Below, one piece after another: positions 1 through 6,999 of a stretch of 17,674 nt of DNA; the stretch's first letter is position 1; every line of letters starts with the position of its first letter. Source of the stretch: PWPR01 sp046542315. Its GTDB lineage: Bacteria > Bacillota > UBA994 > PWPR01. Both the position numbers and the translations under genes were made by a program. A model generated the notes under the pieces. The model made no database searches. It saw only the letters and a list, made by a program, of their open reading frames with translations, and had not been told where the DNA came from. Location of the stretch: the NCBI GenBank assembly GCA_046542315.1, contig JBKHBO010000039.1, forward strand, positions 1 to 17,674, in the 5' to 3' direction.

Positions 1-53
1 AAAAAAAAGGACTGCTCAAAACAGAATCTTCATTCTATTTTGAGACAGCCCCC
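1..53 (-). terminator. Rho-independent terminator ending the sel operon
   Basis: Read on the minus strand, a long hairpin with a GAAG loop is followed by eight U residues that run into the window edge. The inner arms are CUCAAAAUAGAAU and AUUCUGUUUUGAG, which pair fully with one G-U wobble. The outer GGGCUGU / GCAGUCC part pairs imperfectly. It lies just after the stop codon of the glutaredoxin gene at 66 and closes the nine-gene minus-strand operon. The flank on the other side is also T-rich in the plus sense (CCCCCTTTGTTTTTAT), so it may work in both directions. Confidence 0.85.
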
Positions 54-65
54 TTTGTTTTTATA

Positions 66-299
66 TTACAAATTTAGTAACTCTTTTAATTTTTCTTCTC
101 TATAACCTACAATTACCTCATCGCCAATAACAGTTGTTGGAACACTTCTCTGCTTGTAGACTTTGATTAAATCATTTCTGGCTTGCTGATCTTTTCTAAC
201 ATCTTTTTCTTCATACTCAACATTATTCTCATCAAGAAAACTCTTGATCTCAACACATGCTGGTCAGCCTTGCATACTATACAAAATAACTTTTTCCAC
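66..299 (-). CDS. Glutaredoxin-like selenoprotein with in-frame UGA (U-P-A-C active site)
   Basis: This small thiol/selenol redox protein has 77 residues when the UGA at 264-266 is read as selenocysteine. The frame runs GTG (299) to TAA (66) with that single internal UGA. The N-terminus reads MEKVILYSMQG-U12-P-A-C15. This is the glutaredoxin beta-strand followed by the CPxC active site, with Sec in place of the first Cys. The cis-Pro signature follows (S52-V53-P54-T) and then the IGDEVIVGY strand, as in the short NrdH/YruB-like glutaredoxins. The length is normal for a single-domain glutaredoxin. A ribosome binding site AAGGAG (308-313) overlaps the cupin gene's stop region and lies 8 nt from the GTG. 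A SECIS-like hairpin starts 15 nt past the UGA. Sec-containing glutaredoxins are known in anaerobic Firmicutes. The gene is last in the operon that carries selA and selB. A nonsense mutation is the alternative, but the catalytic position, hairpin and sel context argue against it. Confidence 0.9.
231..266 (-). promoter_or_regulatory. Bacterial SECIS element with its selenocysteine UGA codon
   Basis: The UGA occupies 264-266. After a 15-nt spacer, arms AUCAAGA (248-242) and UCUUGAU (237-231) form a perfect 7-bp stem closing a four-base loop GUUU (241-238). The apical loop starts 22 nt after the UGA and its first base is G. Both points agree with the general bacterial SECIS pattern: a small apical loop with a G among its first bases, about 16-37 nt past the codon. 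The hairpin is the expected binding site for the winged-helix C-terminus of SelB, encoded four genes upstream. It lies within the glutaredoxin coding region and encodes residues of helix 1. Confidence 0.82.
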
Positions 300-313
300 T
301 ATAATCTCTCCTT

Positions 314-649
314 TTAATATTTACAATTTGGAAAAGTTGCAAACAAAATCATCTTCTCATCTGTATTGTTTTTAATACCATGCACTACATCTGATGGCGC
401 ATACATGGTTTCTCCTTGCTTAATCTTTTTATAATCACCATTAAGCAACAACAACCCTTCCCCCTCCATGATATGAGCGACTTCTAAAGTTTCATGAATA
501 TGGGGTAATATTTCTCCACCAGGTAGTACTTTAACTATAGCACAGCGATAATCTGATGACAAATCATCACCAACAACACCTGCAATCATAACCCCTGGAT
601 ACTGGGGATGATTTTTAAACTCCGGTTCTTTTACTAACTTGGTTTCCAT
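314..649 (-). CDS. Small cupin-domain protein
   Basis: This 111-residue single-domain cupin has no assigned substrate. The first cupin motif is seen at about 44-65 (G-G-E-I-L-P-H-I-H, an E shortly after, and a terminal G-E-G). The second is at about 79-95 (G-E-T-M-Y-A-P-S-D-V-V-H-G). His51, His53, Glu57 or a nearby Glu, and the His of the second motif are the likely metal ligands. The tail FPNCKY carries a lone Cys. The ATG at 649 follows a TTAGGAG site that overlaps the stop of the signal peptidase gene, and the glutaredoxin gene begins 14 bases after its stop. It therefore sits between lepB and a selenoprotein in one transcript. Small cupins of this kind occur as sugar, dioxygenase-like or sensor proteins. 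Nothing here decides among these. Confidence 0.8.
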   Translation of the reverse strand: METKLVKEPEFKNHPQYPGVMIAGVVGDDLSSDYRCAIVKVLPGGEILPHIHETLEVAHIMEGEGLLLLNGDYKKIKQGETMYAPSDVVHGIKNNTDEKMILFATFPNCKY

Positions 650-657
650 AATTTCTC

Positions 658-1242
658 CTAACCTGTTTGAATAGTTGCCATCATTTCAATAAACTTTTGC
701 AAAAATGGAATTTTTGATACGAAATCTAATCTAAGCACTAATCTACCAAAAATATCTGATGTAGGCACAGGCCCAAATGCCCTAGAATCATGAGAATTTT
801 CCCTATTATCACCAACTATAAAGATATAATCATCAGGTATTGTAATTTGTGGAAGGCTTCTATTTCCTGAAAAATATTCAAAATCTTCTACAATTAACTC
901 CCCATCAATATATGTTTTTCCATCCTCCATCTCTAGAGTCTCACTAGGCAAGCCAACAACTCTTTTTATTAGCCATTTGTCTTGCCATTCTACAACTGCA
1001 ATATCATTTCTTTCTACCTTATCGGTTCTAAAAACTAATATACAGTCACCAGTGCGAAACGTTGGCTGCATAGATGGACCCGAAATATAAACAATACTAA
1101 CAAATCTAGTTAGAATTAATAAGGTTATTAGTATAATAGCCATTACTAAATCGCCACGATTATTATTCTTTATAGAATCATATAGTAAATATATGCTGTA
1201 AAGCCCTACTACAGCAAATAAGACAATCCTCACAATCTGCAC
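658..1242 (-). CDS. lepB: Signal peptidase I
   Basis: This membrane-bound serine protease cleaves signal peptides from exported pre-proteins (family S26, Ser/Lys dyad). The 194 residues contain two hydrophobic N-terminal segments (about 3-20 and 33-53). The box SGPSMQPT follows with nucleophile Ser57, then the K-R-V-V-G-L-P box with general base Lys93, and finally GDNRENSHDSR at 144-154. The two membrane segments differ from the single anchor common in Bacillus SipS-type enzymes. The start is GTG at 1242, preceded by GGAGG with 7 nt spacing. It lies 36 bases after selB and 8 bases before the cupin gene on the same strand, with no terminator between. Its place inside a selenium operon is not explained by function and probably reflects packing of housekeeping genes. 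Confidence 0.93.
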   Translation of the reverse strand: MQIVRIVLFAVVGLYSIYLLYDSIKNNNRGDLVMAIILITLLILTRFVSIVYISGPSMQPTFRTGDCILVFRTDKVERNDIAVVEWQDKWLIKRVVGLPSETLEMEDGKTYIDGELIVEDFEYFSGNRSLPQITIPDDYIFIVGDNRENSHDSRAFGPVPTSDIFGRLVLRLDFVSKIPFLQKFIEMMATIQTG

Positions 1243-1278
1243 TATAATTCCTCCAAACTTTCCTTAGACTAAATTTCC

Positions 1279-3180
1279 CTAATTGAGCACTCTAGTATTA
1301 TCGTCTCTTCTTTTAGTTAACCCGATATAATCAAAGTGCTCTAATAGTGGAAGAGCATACTTTCTACTTGTATCTAATAAGTTTCTAAACTCACCTAAAT
1401 CAATACTTTCCTCATTCTCTAGATATTTGACTAATCTTTCCTTAGAGGTTTTGTATAAAGACTCTAAAAGATAAAAGTCTTGATTTATTTTAACTATTTC
1501 ATCTTGTCTATTCATAGCTTCAACTAACTCTAAACATCTTTGTTCTGATATATTAAGTTGACTAGCTATATTTGTTGGTTCTGGCGGTGAATATTTTTCT
1601 TTTCTAAATAACTCAATAATCTTTTCATGAAGGATCTTGTTTTCGCCTTCAAACGTTACCTTATGATCTTTTAAACGTAAATAGTTGTTATCTAAAACAA
1701 TCAATCCCATTTTTTCAATTTCTGTTATAAGCTCTTGAAAAATCCTTGAATTAACATTCTCTGCGAATCTAGAGTTTCCCTCTGCTAAAGGCACTCCCAA
1801 TCTTAAAGGCCACTTCTTATGATAATCTTTCAAAAATCTTACAATCTCACCGCTTAATTCTTTTAAAATCTCATAAGAAAAATAATATGTTTTATTTGAT
1901 TCTATTTTGCCCACTTCTTTATTATCTACCAGATTCTTAACTATTTCTAGTGGTTCTCTTAAAGATGATTTTTTAACAATCTCATCTTCACTCAAAATGG
2001 GTTTTCTGCTCTGTTTAATCTCAACTAATAAAATATCTTCTAAAGAACCATGTGCCTTTAATTCCATTTTTTCAATTACATTATCTGAAAATCTTTTTTT
2101 CTTTGTTGGATTAGGATCAATCACTTTACCTCCGCCAATTGTTTCAATTGGAGAGTAAGACCGTAGCACGTAATGGTCATCCCTTAATACTGCAACTTTT
2201 TCTTCTAATCGCAATTGGAGTAGTGCTTCTTCTCCAGGTAATAGTGTTGCTTTTCCAATTAAGGCAATACGAGCTAATACTTCTGAAGTTCCTATATGTA
2301 CTCTAACTCTGTCCCAATGATTTACAGGTCTAGGGGCATCTTTTAGCAATTTAAAAGAAACATCTAACATCATTGTGGGCTCCAATAGCCCTTTTTTTGC
2401 TAAAACTTCTCCTCTTTCACACTCTTCTACAGTGACATCTGCTAGATTGAGCGCAACTCTTTGCCCAGCAAATGCTTGCTTACTTTTATCACCATGAACT
2501 TGTATATTTCTTATCTTAGTCTCTTTATCTAGAGGCTGGATTTCTGCAATATCACCTACAGATATTGTCCCTTCCATTAGAGTTCCTGTTACAACCGTAC
2601 CAAACCCTTTAATTGGGAAAGATCTATCGATAGGCAGCCTAAAAGGCATATCTTGATTCCTTGTTACTGTTTGTTCAGTAAGATCATCTAAATAGTTGCC
2701 TAAAATATCTAATCCTTCACCCTTTAAGGCAGCTATTGGAACAATAGGTGCTTTTTCTAAAAAAGTTCCTTCTAATTGTTCTCTAATTTCCTCACTAATT
2801 AACTCTACCCATTCCTCTTCTACCATATCTACTTTTGATAAGGCTACAATTCCTTTTTTGACATCTAGCAAAGAAAGAATATTCAAATGCTCCCTTGTTT
2901 GAGGCATTATCCCTTCATCAGCAGCAATAACCAGTATTACTACATCAAACCCGATAGCTCCCGCTAGCATGTTTTTTACAAACTTCTCATGTCCAGGAAC
3001 ATCAACAATTCCAGCTCTTCTGCCACTAGGCAAATCAAAGTATGCAAATCCGATATCAATTGTTAAACCTCTTTGTTGCTCTTCTTTTAACCTATCAGGA
3101 TTAATTCCTGTAAGTGCTCTGATTAGGGTAGATTTTCCATGATCTACATGCCCAGCAGTTCCAACTATAATATGCTTCAT
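1279..3180 (-). CDS. selB: Selenocysteine-specific elongation factor SelB
   Basis: SelB is a GTPase that binds Sec-tRNA(Sec) and the SECIS hairpin and delivers selenocysteine to the ribosome at UGA. The 633-residue product has the G domain first: P-loop GTAGHVDHGKST at 7-18, DVPGH at 60-64 and SKVD at 115-118. Ser replaces the usual Asn in the last motif; E. coli SelB has Thr there. EF-Tu-like beta-barrel domains follow, and the C-terminal half is made of winged-helix units that bind SECIS RNA. The length matches full-size bacterial SelB. I chose ATG at 3180. The in-frame GTG at 3186 would overlap the end of selA, whereas the ATG sits 5-7 nt after a GAGGTG ribosome site. It follows selA directly, as in most bacteria. 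Confidence 0.96.
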   Translation of the reverse strand: MKHIIVGTAGHVDHGKSTLIRALTGINPDRLKEEQQRGLTIDIGFAYFDLPSGRRAGIVDVPGHEKFVKNMLAGAIGFDVVILVIAADEGIMPQTREHLNILSLLDVKKGIVALSKVDMVEEEWVELISEEIREQLEGTFLEKAPIVPIAALKGEGLDILGNYLDDLTEQTVTRNQDMPFRLPIDRSFPIKGFGTVVTGTLMEGTISVGDIAEIQPLDKETKIRNIQVHGDKSKQAFAGQRVALNLADVTVEECERGEVLAKKGLLEPTMMLDVSFKLLKDAPRPVNHWDRVRVHIGTSEVLARIALIGKATLLPGEEALLQLRLEEKVAVLRDDHYVLRSYSPIETIGGGKVIDPNPTKKKRFSDNVIEKMELKAHGSLEDILLVEIKQSRKPILSEDEIVKKSSLREPLEIVKNLVDNKEVGKIESNKTYYFSYEILKELSGEIVRFLKDYHKKWPLRLGVPLAEGNSRFAENVNSRIFQELITEIEKMGLIVLDNNYLRLKDHKVTFEGENKILHEKIIELFRKEKYSPPEPTNIASQLNISEQRCLELVEAMNRQDEIVKINQDFYLLESLYKTSKERLVKYLENEESIDLGEFRNLLDTSRKYALPLLEHFDYIGLTKRRDDNTRVLN

Positions 3181-3182
3181 AA

Positions 3183-4574
3183 TCACACCTCTTTTAATGG
3201 AGCAATTAAAGCATCTATCAATTCTGATTCTTCAGAAGGATGGATAGTTCGAAGGTCTACCAAAAGAGTATCATGATCAATCATAGCTATTAACGGAATC
3301 TTAAGCTTTCTTAGTTTTTTTTCATACTCTGTAACACTTATCTTTAATGGATTAATAGCTAATCCAAAAGAATTGGTCTTATCAAGCGGTAATGCACCTC
3401 CGCCAACCTGTCCCGATAACTTGGCAATATCTACTTTTAGTAAATCCTTGGCCTTTACAATTAATTTATCTTTTAATTTTTGTGCTCTTTCTTTTAGTTC
3501 CTCTTGACTCAAAGATAGCATTTTCATAACTGGTATACTTTCTATTGCTAATTTTTCATCAAGATACAACTTTAAAGTAGCTTCAAGTGCAGCAAGCGTC
3601 ATCTTATCTATTCTTAATGCTCTATTTAAATGATTCTTCTTCATTTTTTGAATATATTCTTTTTTACCAACTATTATTCCTGCTTGAGGACCACCTAATA
3701 GTTTATCTCCACTAAAAGTGACCACATCTGCTCCCTGATTGATAACTTCTGGGACTGTTGGCTCATAAGAAAGGCCAAAATTTGAAGTATCGATAATCAT
3801 TCCACTTCCTAAATCTTCTATAAGAGGTATTGAGTGTTTATTCCCTAAGCTAGCCATATCTTGAGTGGAAACTTCTTCTGAAAAGCCTAATATCTTATAA
3901 TTGCTAGTATGAACTTTAAGCAAAACAGCAGTATTTTCATTTATTGCATTTTCAAAGTCTTCTATATGGGTTTTATTTGTTGTACCAACTTCTTTTAGGT
4001 AACAGCCACTTTGCTCCATTACATCAGGTATTCTAAATGAACCACCGATTTCAATAAGCTGTCCTCTAGATACAATAGCCTCTCCACCTTTAGCTAAAGT
4101 GTTTAAAGCAAGCAAAACTGCTGCAGCATTATTATTGACTATTAAAGCATCTTCCGCTTTAGTTATTTCAATTAGAATATCTTCAACATGACTATATCTA
4201 ATACCTCTTTTAGCCTCTTTTAAATTGTATTCTAAGTTAGAGTAGTTTTTAGCTACCTCATTTACTCTTTCTACTGCTTTATCAGCAAGCCTTGCTCGCC
4301 CTAAATTAGTGTGTAAGACAATCCCAGTTCCATTCAGTACTCTTTTCAAAGAGTATGACTCTAGTCTGCTTAGATAACCCTTTATGAGCTTCATGATAGC
4401 ATCTTCGACACTGTTTATGTCTTTCCCTGCAATTATCTCTTGTCTTAACTGATCAATTGCATCCCTAATTGCTTGGACAACAGGTTCTCTACCAACTAAA
4501 TCAATATGTGGTTTTATTTCGTTATTATTCAATAACTCATCTACCTTTGGTAGACTTCTTAATAAGCTATCCAT
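3183..4574 (-). CDS. selA: L-seryl-tRNA(Sec) selenium transferase SelA
   Basis: This PLP enzyme converts seryl-tRNA(Sec) to selenocysteyl-tRNA(Sec), using selenophosphate. The 463-residue length is normal for the family. The N-terminal tRNA-binding region (1 to about 70) is followed by the NGTGIVLHTNLGRA segment (81-94) and the PLP-lysine motif SGDKLLGGPQAG with Lys291. The ATG at 4574 has GGAGGG 7 nt upstream, only 12 bases after the stop of the metal-binding protein gene. The final codons (GAG GTG TGA) overlap the ribosome binding site of selB, so the two are probably translationally coupled. The selenophosphate supplier SelD and the tRNA gene selC are absent from this window. Confidence 0.97.
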   Translation of the reverse strand: MDSLLRSLPKVDELLNNNEIKPHIDLVGREPVVQAIRDAIDQLRQEIIAGKDINSVEDAIMKLIKGYLSRLESYSLKRVLNGTGIVLHTNLGRARLADKAVERVNEVAKNYSNLEYNLKEAKRGIRYSHVEDILIEITKAEDALIVNNNAAAVLLALNTLAKGGEAIVSRGQLIEIGGSFRIPDVMEQSGCYLKEVGTTNKTHIEDFENAINENTAVLLKVHTSNYKILGFSEEVSTQDMASLGNKHSIPLIEDLGSGMIIDTSNFGLSYEPTVPEVINQGADVVTFSGDKLLGGPQAGIIVGKKEYIQKMKKNHLNRALRIDKMTLAALEATLKLYLDEKLAIESIPVMKMLSLSQEELKERAQKLKDKLIVKAKDLLKVDIAKLSGQVGGGALPLDKTNSFGLAINPLKISVTEYEKKLRKLKIPLIAMIDHDTLLVDLRTIHPSEESELIDALIAPLKEV

Positions 4575-4586
4575 TGATACCCTCCA

Positions 4587-4790
4587 TTAATCTATAACAG
4601 AATAACCTGCTTCATCAATTATTGTTTTTACCTTATCCATACTTAAGCTTGAATCACATTCAATTTCTACAGTTTTCGATTCTAAGTCTACTTTCACATC
4701 TGTGATTTTACCATTAGCTAATAGTGCTTTTTTTACAGCCATTTTACAGTGATTACAACTCATACCTTCTACTTTAAAACTTTTTTTCAT
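4587..4790 (-). CDS. CopZ-like heavy-metal-associated (HMA) domain protein
   Basis: This 67-residue single HMA-domain protein resembles the copper chaperone CopZ and the soluble domains of metal ATPases. The metal-binding loop GMSCNHC sits at 9-15, with Cys12 and Cys15 as the usual soft-metal ligands. The rest follows the beta-alpha-beta-beta-alpha-beta pattern and ends GYSVID. The ATG start shares one base with the gltX stop (TAATG), so translation is likely coupled, and selA begins 12 bases downstream. No copper ATPase or CsoR/CopY regulator lies in the window. Copper or another thiophilic metal is the family expectation. A role linked to selenium or redox control is suggested only by position. 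Confidence 0.88.
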   Translation of the reverse strand: MKKSFKVEGMSCNHCKMAVKKALLANGKITDVKVDLESKTVEIECDSSLSMDKVKTIIDEAGYSVID

Positions 4791-6241
4791 TATATTACTT
4801 CCTTTAATTTTCTTATTGCTATTTGTAGCCTTTCAAGGGTTTCCTCTTTACCAAGCATTAATAATACATCATATACACCACCAGGAGTAGATTCTTTTCC
4901 TGATGCAGCAATACGTAAAGGCCACAGTATTGCTGGTGTTTTTACGCCTAAATCTTTCATAACTGATTTAAGAGAACTCATAATGTTTTTCTTATCCCAT
5001 TCACTTATTTCTTCAAGTGCTTTGGCGCTAGCTTCTATATTTTCTAAAGCCTCTTTTAAACCTGTGTTAGATTTTTCATGTTTAATTTTTTCAATATTAT
5101 AATCTGGCAAATCTCTCACAAAATCTAACATCTGAGGAATCTCAGACAATACTTCCACTCTTGTATGTAGTAAATCAGCTACATATATTCTATCGACTGT
5201 CTTCTCTCCTAGAGCTTCTTCGATATATTCTTTTGCCACATCTAAAAACTCTTCAACACTTAAATTTCTTATATATACTCCATTCATCCAGCGCAATTTA
5301 TTAACATCAAAAACTGCTGGCGACTTACTCAATCCATCAATACTGAATTCTTTCACTAATTCATCTAGAGTAAATATCTCTTTTTCTGTCCCAGGACTCC
5401 ACCCTAAGAGAGCTATATAGTTAATGATAGCTTCTTTTAGGTAGCCCTTATCATAGAAGTCATTAAATGAAGCATCTCCACTTCTTTTACTTAATTTTTT
5501 GCCTGGTTCTTTCATTATGGGAGTTAAATGAACATAAGTAGGAACCTCCCAATCAAAAGCTTTATAAAGTAAATTGTACTTTGGAGCTGAAGATAGATAT
5601 TCTGTTCCTCTTACTACATGGCTAATCTCCATTAAATGATCATCCACAACATTAGCAAAATTGTATGTTGGTAAACCATCAGCTTTTAGTAATATTTGAT
5701 CTTCTAACTCATCATTAGGTACAGTTATTTTACCGAAAACAATATCATCAAAACTTGTTTCGCCCTCTTTAGGCATCTTCTGTCTTATTACATAAGATTC
5801 GTTTTTCATGCGTTCTTTAGCTTCTTCAATATCTATGTTTCTACATGTTCTATCGTATTTCCAAACACCTTTTTCATTGCAATTCTCTCTTGCTTCTTTT
5901 AATCTTTCCTTAGTGCAAAAGCAAGGATAAGCAGCGCCAAGCTCAACTAGTTTATGTGCATACTTATGATAAGTGTCTTTTCTTTGACTTTGAATGTATG
6001 GGCCATACTCTCCACCTTTATCTGGTCCCTCATCATATGTCAAACCTGTTAATTCAAGTGTCTCATAAATAAACTCCAAAGCACCTTCTACGTATCTATC
6101 TTGATCGGTATCTTCTATTCTTAAAATAAAGTCTCCATTTTTACTTTTAGCAATTAAATATGTATACAAAGCTGTTCTCAAATTGCCTATATGCATATAT
6201 CCAGTAGGACTTGGTGCAAATCTTGTTCTTACTTTACTCAT
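4790..6241 (-). CDS. gltX: Glutamyl-tRNA synthetase
   Basis: This class I aminoacyl-tRNA synthetase charges tRNA(Glu) in the cytoplasm. The 483 residues start MSKVRTRFAPSPTGYMHIGN, with the HIGH-type signature HIGN at 17-20. The second signature is KLSKR at 249-253. An inserted segment holds Cys107, Cys109, Cys121 and Cys133 and is likely the zinc site of the acceptor-binding domain. An all-helical anticodon-binding domain forms the C-terminus. The ATG at 6241 overlaps the end of the Fur-family gene by 8 bases (ATGAGTAA) and has GGGGAG 6-7 nt upstream. From sequence alone I cannot say whether the enzyme is discriminating or also charges tRNA(Gln). Confidence 0.96.
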   Translation of the reverse strand: MSKVRTRFAPSPTGYMHIGNLRTALYTYLIAKSKNGDFILRIEDTDQDRYVEGALEFIYETLELTGLTYDEGPDKGGEYGPYIQSQRKDTYHKYAHKLVELGAAYPCFCTKERLKEARENCNEKGVWKYDRTCRNIDIEEAKERMKNESYVIRQKMPKEGETSFDDIVFGKITVPNDELEDQILLKADGLPTYNFANVVDDHLMEISHVVRGTEYLSSAPKYNLLYKAFDWEVPTYVHLTPIMKEPGKKLSKRSGDASFNDFYDKGYLKEAIINYIALLGWSPGTEKEIFTLDELVKEFSIDGLSKSPAVFDVNKLRWMNGVYIRNLSVEEFLDVAKEYIEEALGEKTVDRIYVADLLHTRVEVLSEIPQMLDFVRDLPDYNIEKIKHEKSNTGLKEALENIEASAKALEEISEWDKKNIMSSLKSVMKDLGVKTPAILWPLRIAASGKESTPGGVYDVLLMLGKEETLERLQIAIRKLKEVI

Positions 6242-6698
6242 TTTTTTCTCCCCTTAAATTTTCATTTTGACAATCTCTACATAATCCGTAAAATCTCAAT
6301 GAATGATCTTGTATAATAAAATCATGTTTTTCCATAATTTTTCTTTCTAATTCATCTAATCCGTCGTCGTTAAACTCAATCATTTTACCACAACCAACAC
6401 AAAATAAATGATGATGATAATGAGTATCATCCGATTCTCTTAACTCATAGCGAGCTCCTTTGTCGCCAAACTCCATTTTATGAGCAATACCTAAATCAAC
6501 AAACATATCCAATGTGCGATATACTGTTGCTAACCCTATCTCAGGAAAATTCTTATTAATATGCTTATATAACTCTTCAACATTAAGATGCGTATTTTTA
6601 TTCTCTAGTAATGCTTCAAGTATTATTTTTCTCTGATTAGTGAGTCTAAGATCATTTTCTTTAAGTTTTAGTTTTAAAATATCATAATACTTCTTCAT
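6234..6698 (-). CDS. Fur-family metal-responsive transcriptional regulator
   Basis: This 154-residue DNA-binding repressor belongs to the Fur/Zur/PerR family. The N-terminal winged helix includes RLTNQRKIILEALL and the recognition segment GLATVYRTLDMF. The C-terminal dimerisation domain has the His-rich metal patch DDTHYHHH at about 90-97. Two CxxC pairs (C100/C103 and C140/C143) should hold the structural zinc. The EFNDDGLDELE stretch is closer to Fur or Zur than to peroxide-sensing PerR, but the metal cannot be decided by eye. I chose ATG at 6698, which lies just past the stop of the upstream membrane-protein gene. An in-frame GTG at 6707 would add three residues. As second gene of the sel operon it may regulate it. 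I found no clear Fur box upstream. Confidence 0.9.
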   Translation of the reverse strand: MKKYYDILKLKLKENDLRLTNQRKIILEALLENKNTHLNVEELYKHINKNFPEIGLATVYRTLDMFVDLGIAHKMEFGDKGARYELRESDDTHYHHHLFCVGCGKMIEFNDDGLDELERKIMEKHDFIIQDHSLRFYGLCRDCQNENLRGEKNE

Positions 6699-6700
6699 TT

Positions 6701-6898
6701 CTACCACTCATAATCTTTTAATGCTAAAGCTACTATATCTCTAATTCCAAAAGTGATACTTCCTAGCCCTAGAGCTATTGTTACAAAATTTTCTAAATCT
6801 CCTGTGATATATCCCATAAGTAAAACTATTGTTCCGACTAAAATATATATGCCTGGTCTTTTTAGCTCTTTCTTGTTTTTCTTAATAAATTCTATCAT
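6701..6898 (-). CDS. Small two-helix membrane protein, unknown function
   Basis: This 65-residue protein has a basic N-terminus (KKNKKELKRPG) and two hydrophobic segments, about 16-34 and 38-59, joined by a short acidic loop (TGDLENF). I recognise no family. The ATG at 6898 is preferred over an in-frame GTG at 6907 because an AGGTGG site lies 5 nt before it. It appears to be the first gene of the minus-strand operon that runs through fur, gltX, selA and selB to the glutaredoxin. The fur start lies two bases past its stop. The tight spacing and good ribosome site support a real gene. Function is open. Confidence 0.72.
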   Translation of the reverse strand: MIEFIKKNKKELKRPGIYILVGTIVLLMGYITGDLENFVTIALGLGSITFGIRDIVALALKDYEW

Positions 6899-6953
6899 AT
6901 TGCCCACCTATCCTAATATTTTTCTAAATCAAGTTTAACACAAAATTTACTTA

Positions 6954-6990
6954 TAAAAAACAAAAGAACCTTCTGGCCCTTTTGTTTATA
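6954..6990 (-). terminator. Rho-independent terminator after larE
   Basis: In the minus sense, AACAAAAGGGCC (6986-6975) pairs with GGUUCUUUUGUU (6970-6959) around an AGAA loop, with two G-U wobbles, and a run of U follows. It separates the TPR-larE unit from the small-membrane-protein/fur operon downstream. The A-rich flank on the other side would also give a U run in the plus sense, but no plus-strand gene points into it. Confidence 0.8.
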
Positions 6991-6999
6991 TAAAAATAC

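Noticed and set aside
264..266. The UGA as a sequencing error or pseudogene-making nonsense mutation in a Cys glutaredoxin
   Set aside because: It sits exactly at the nucleophilic position, a perfect SECIS-like hairpin follows at the right distance, the frame is intact on both sides, and selA and selB are in the same operon.
1907..2158. Plus-strand open frames inside selB (also at 2696-2902)
   Set aside because: They are antisense to a clearly conserved coding gene, have no ribosome site and show low-complexity Ser/Ile/Phe-rich products.
3181..3186. GTG at 3186 as the selB start
   Set aside because: It overlaps the end of selA and has a poor ribosome site distance; the ATG at 3180 is well placed behind GAGGTG.
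6899..6960. Fur box or clear sigma-A promoter ahead of the small membrane protein gene
   Set aside because: I found no inverted repeat of Fur-box type, and the -35/-10 candidates are weak with poor spacing.
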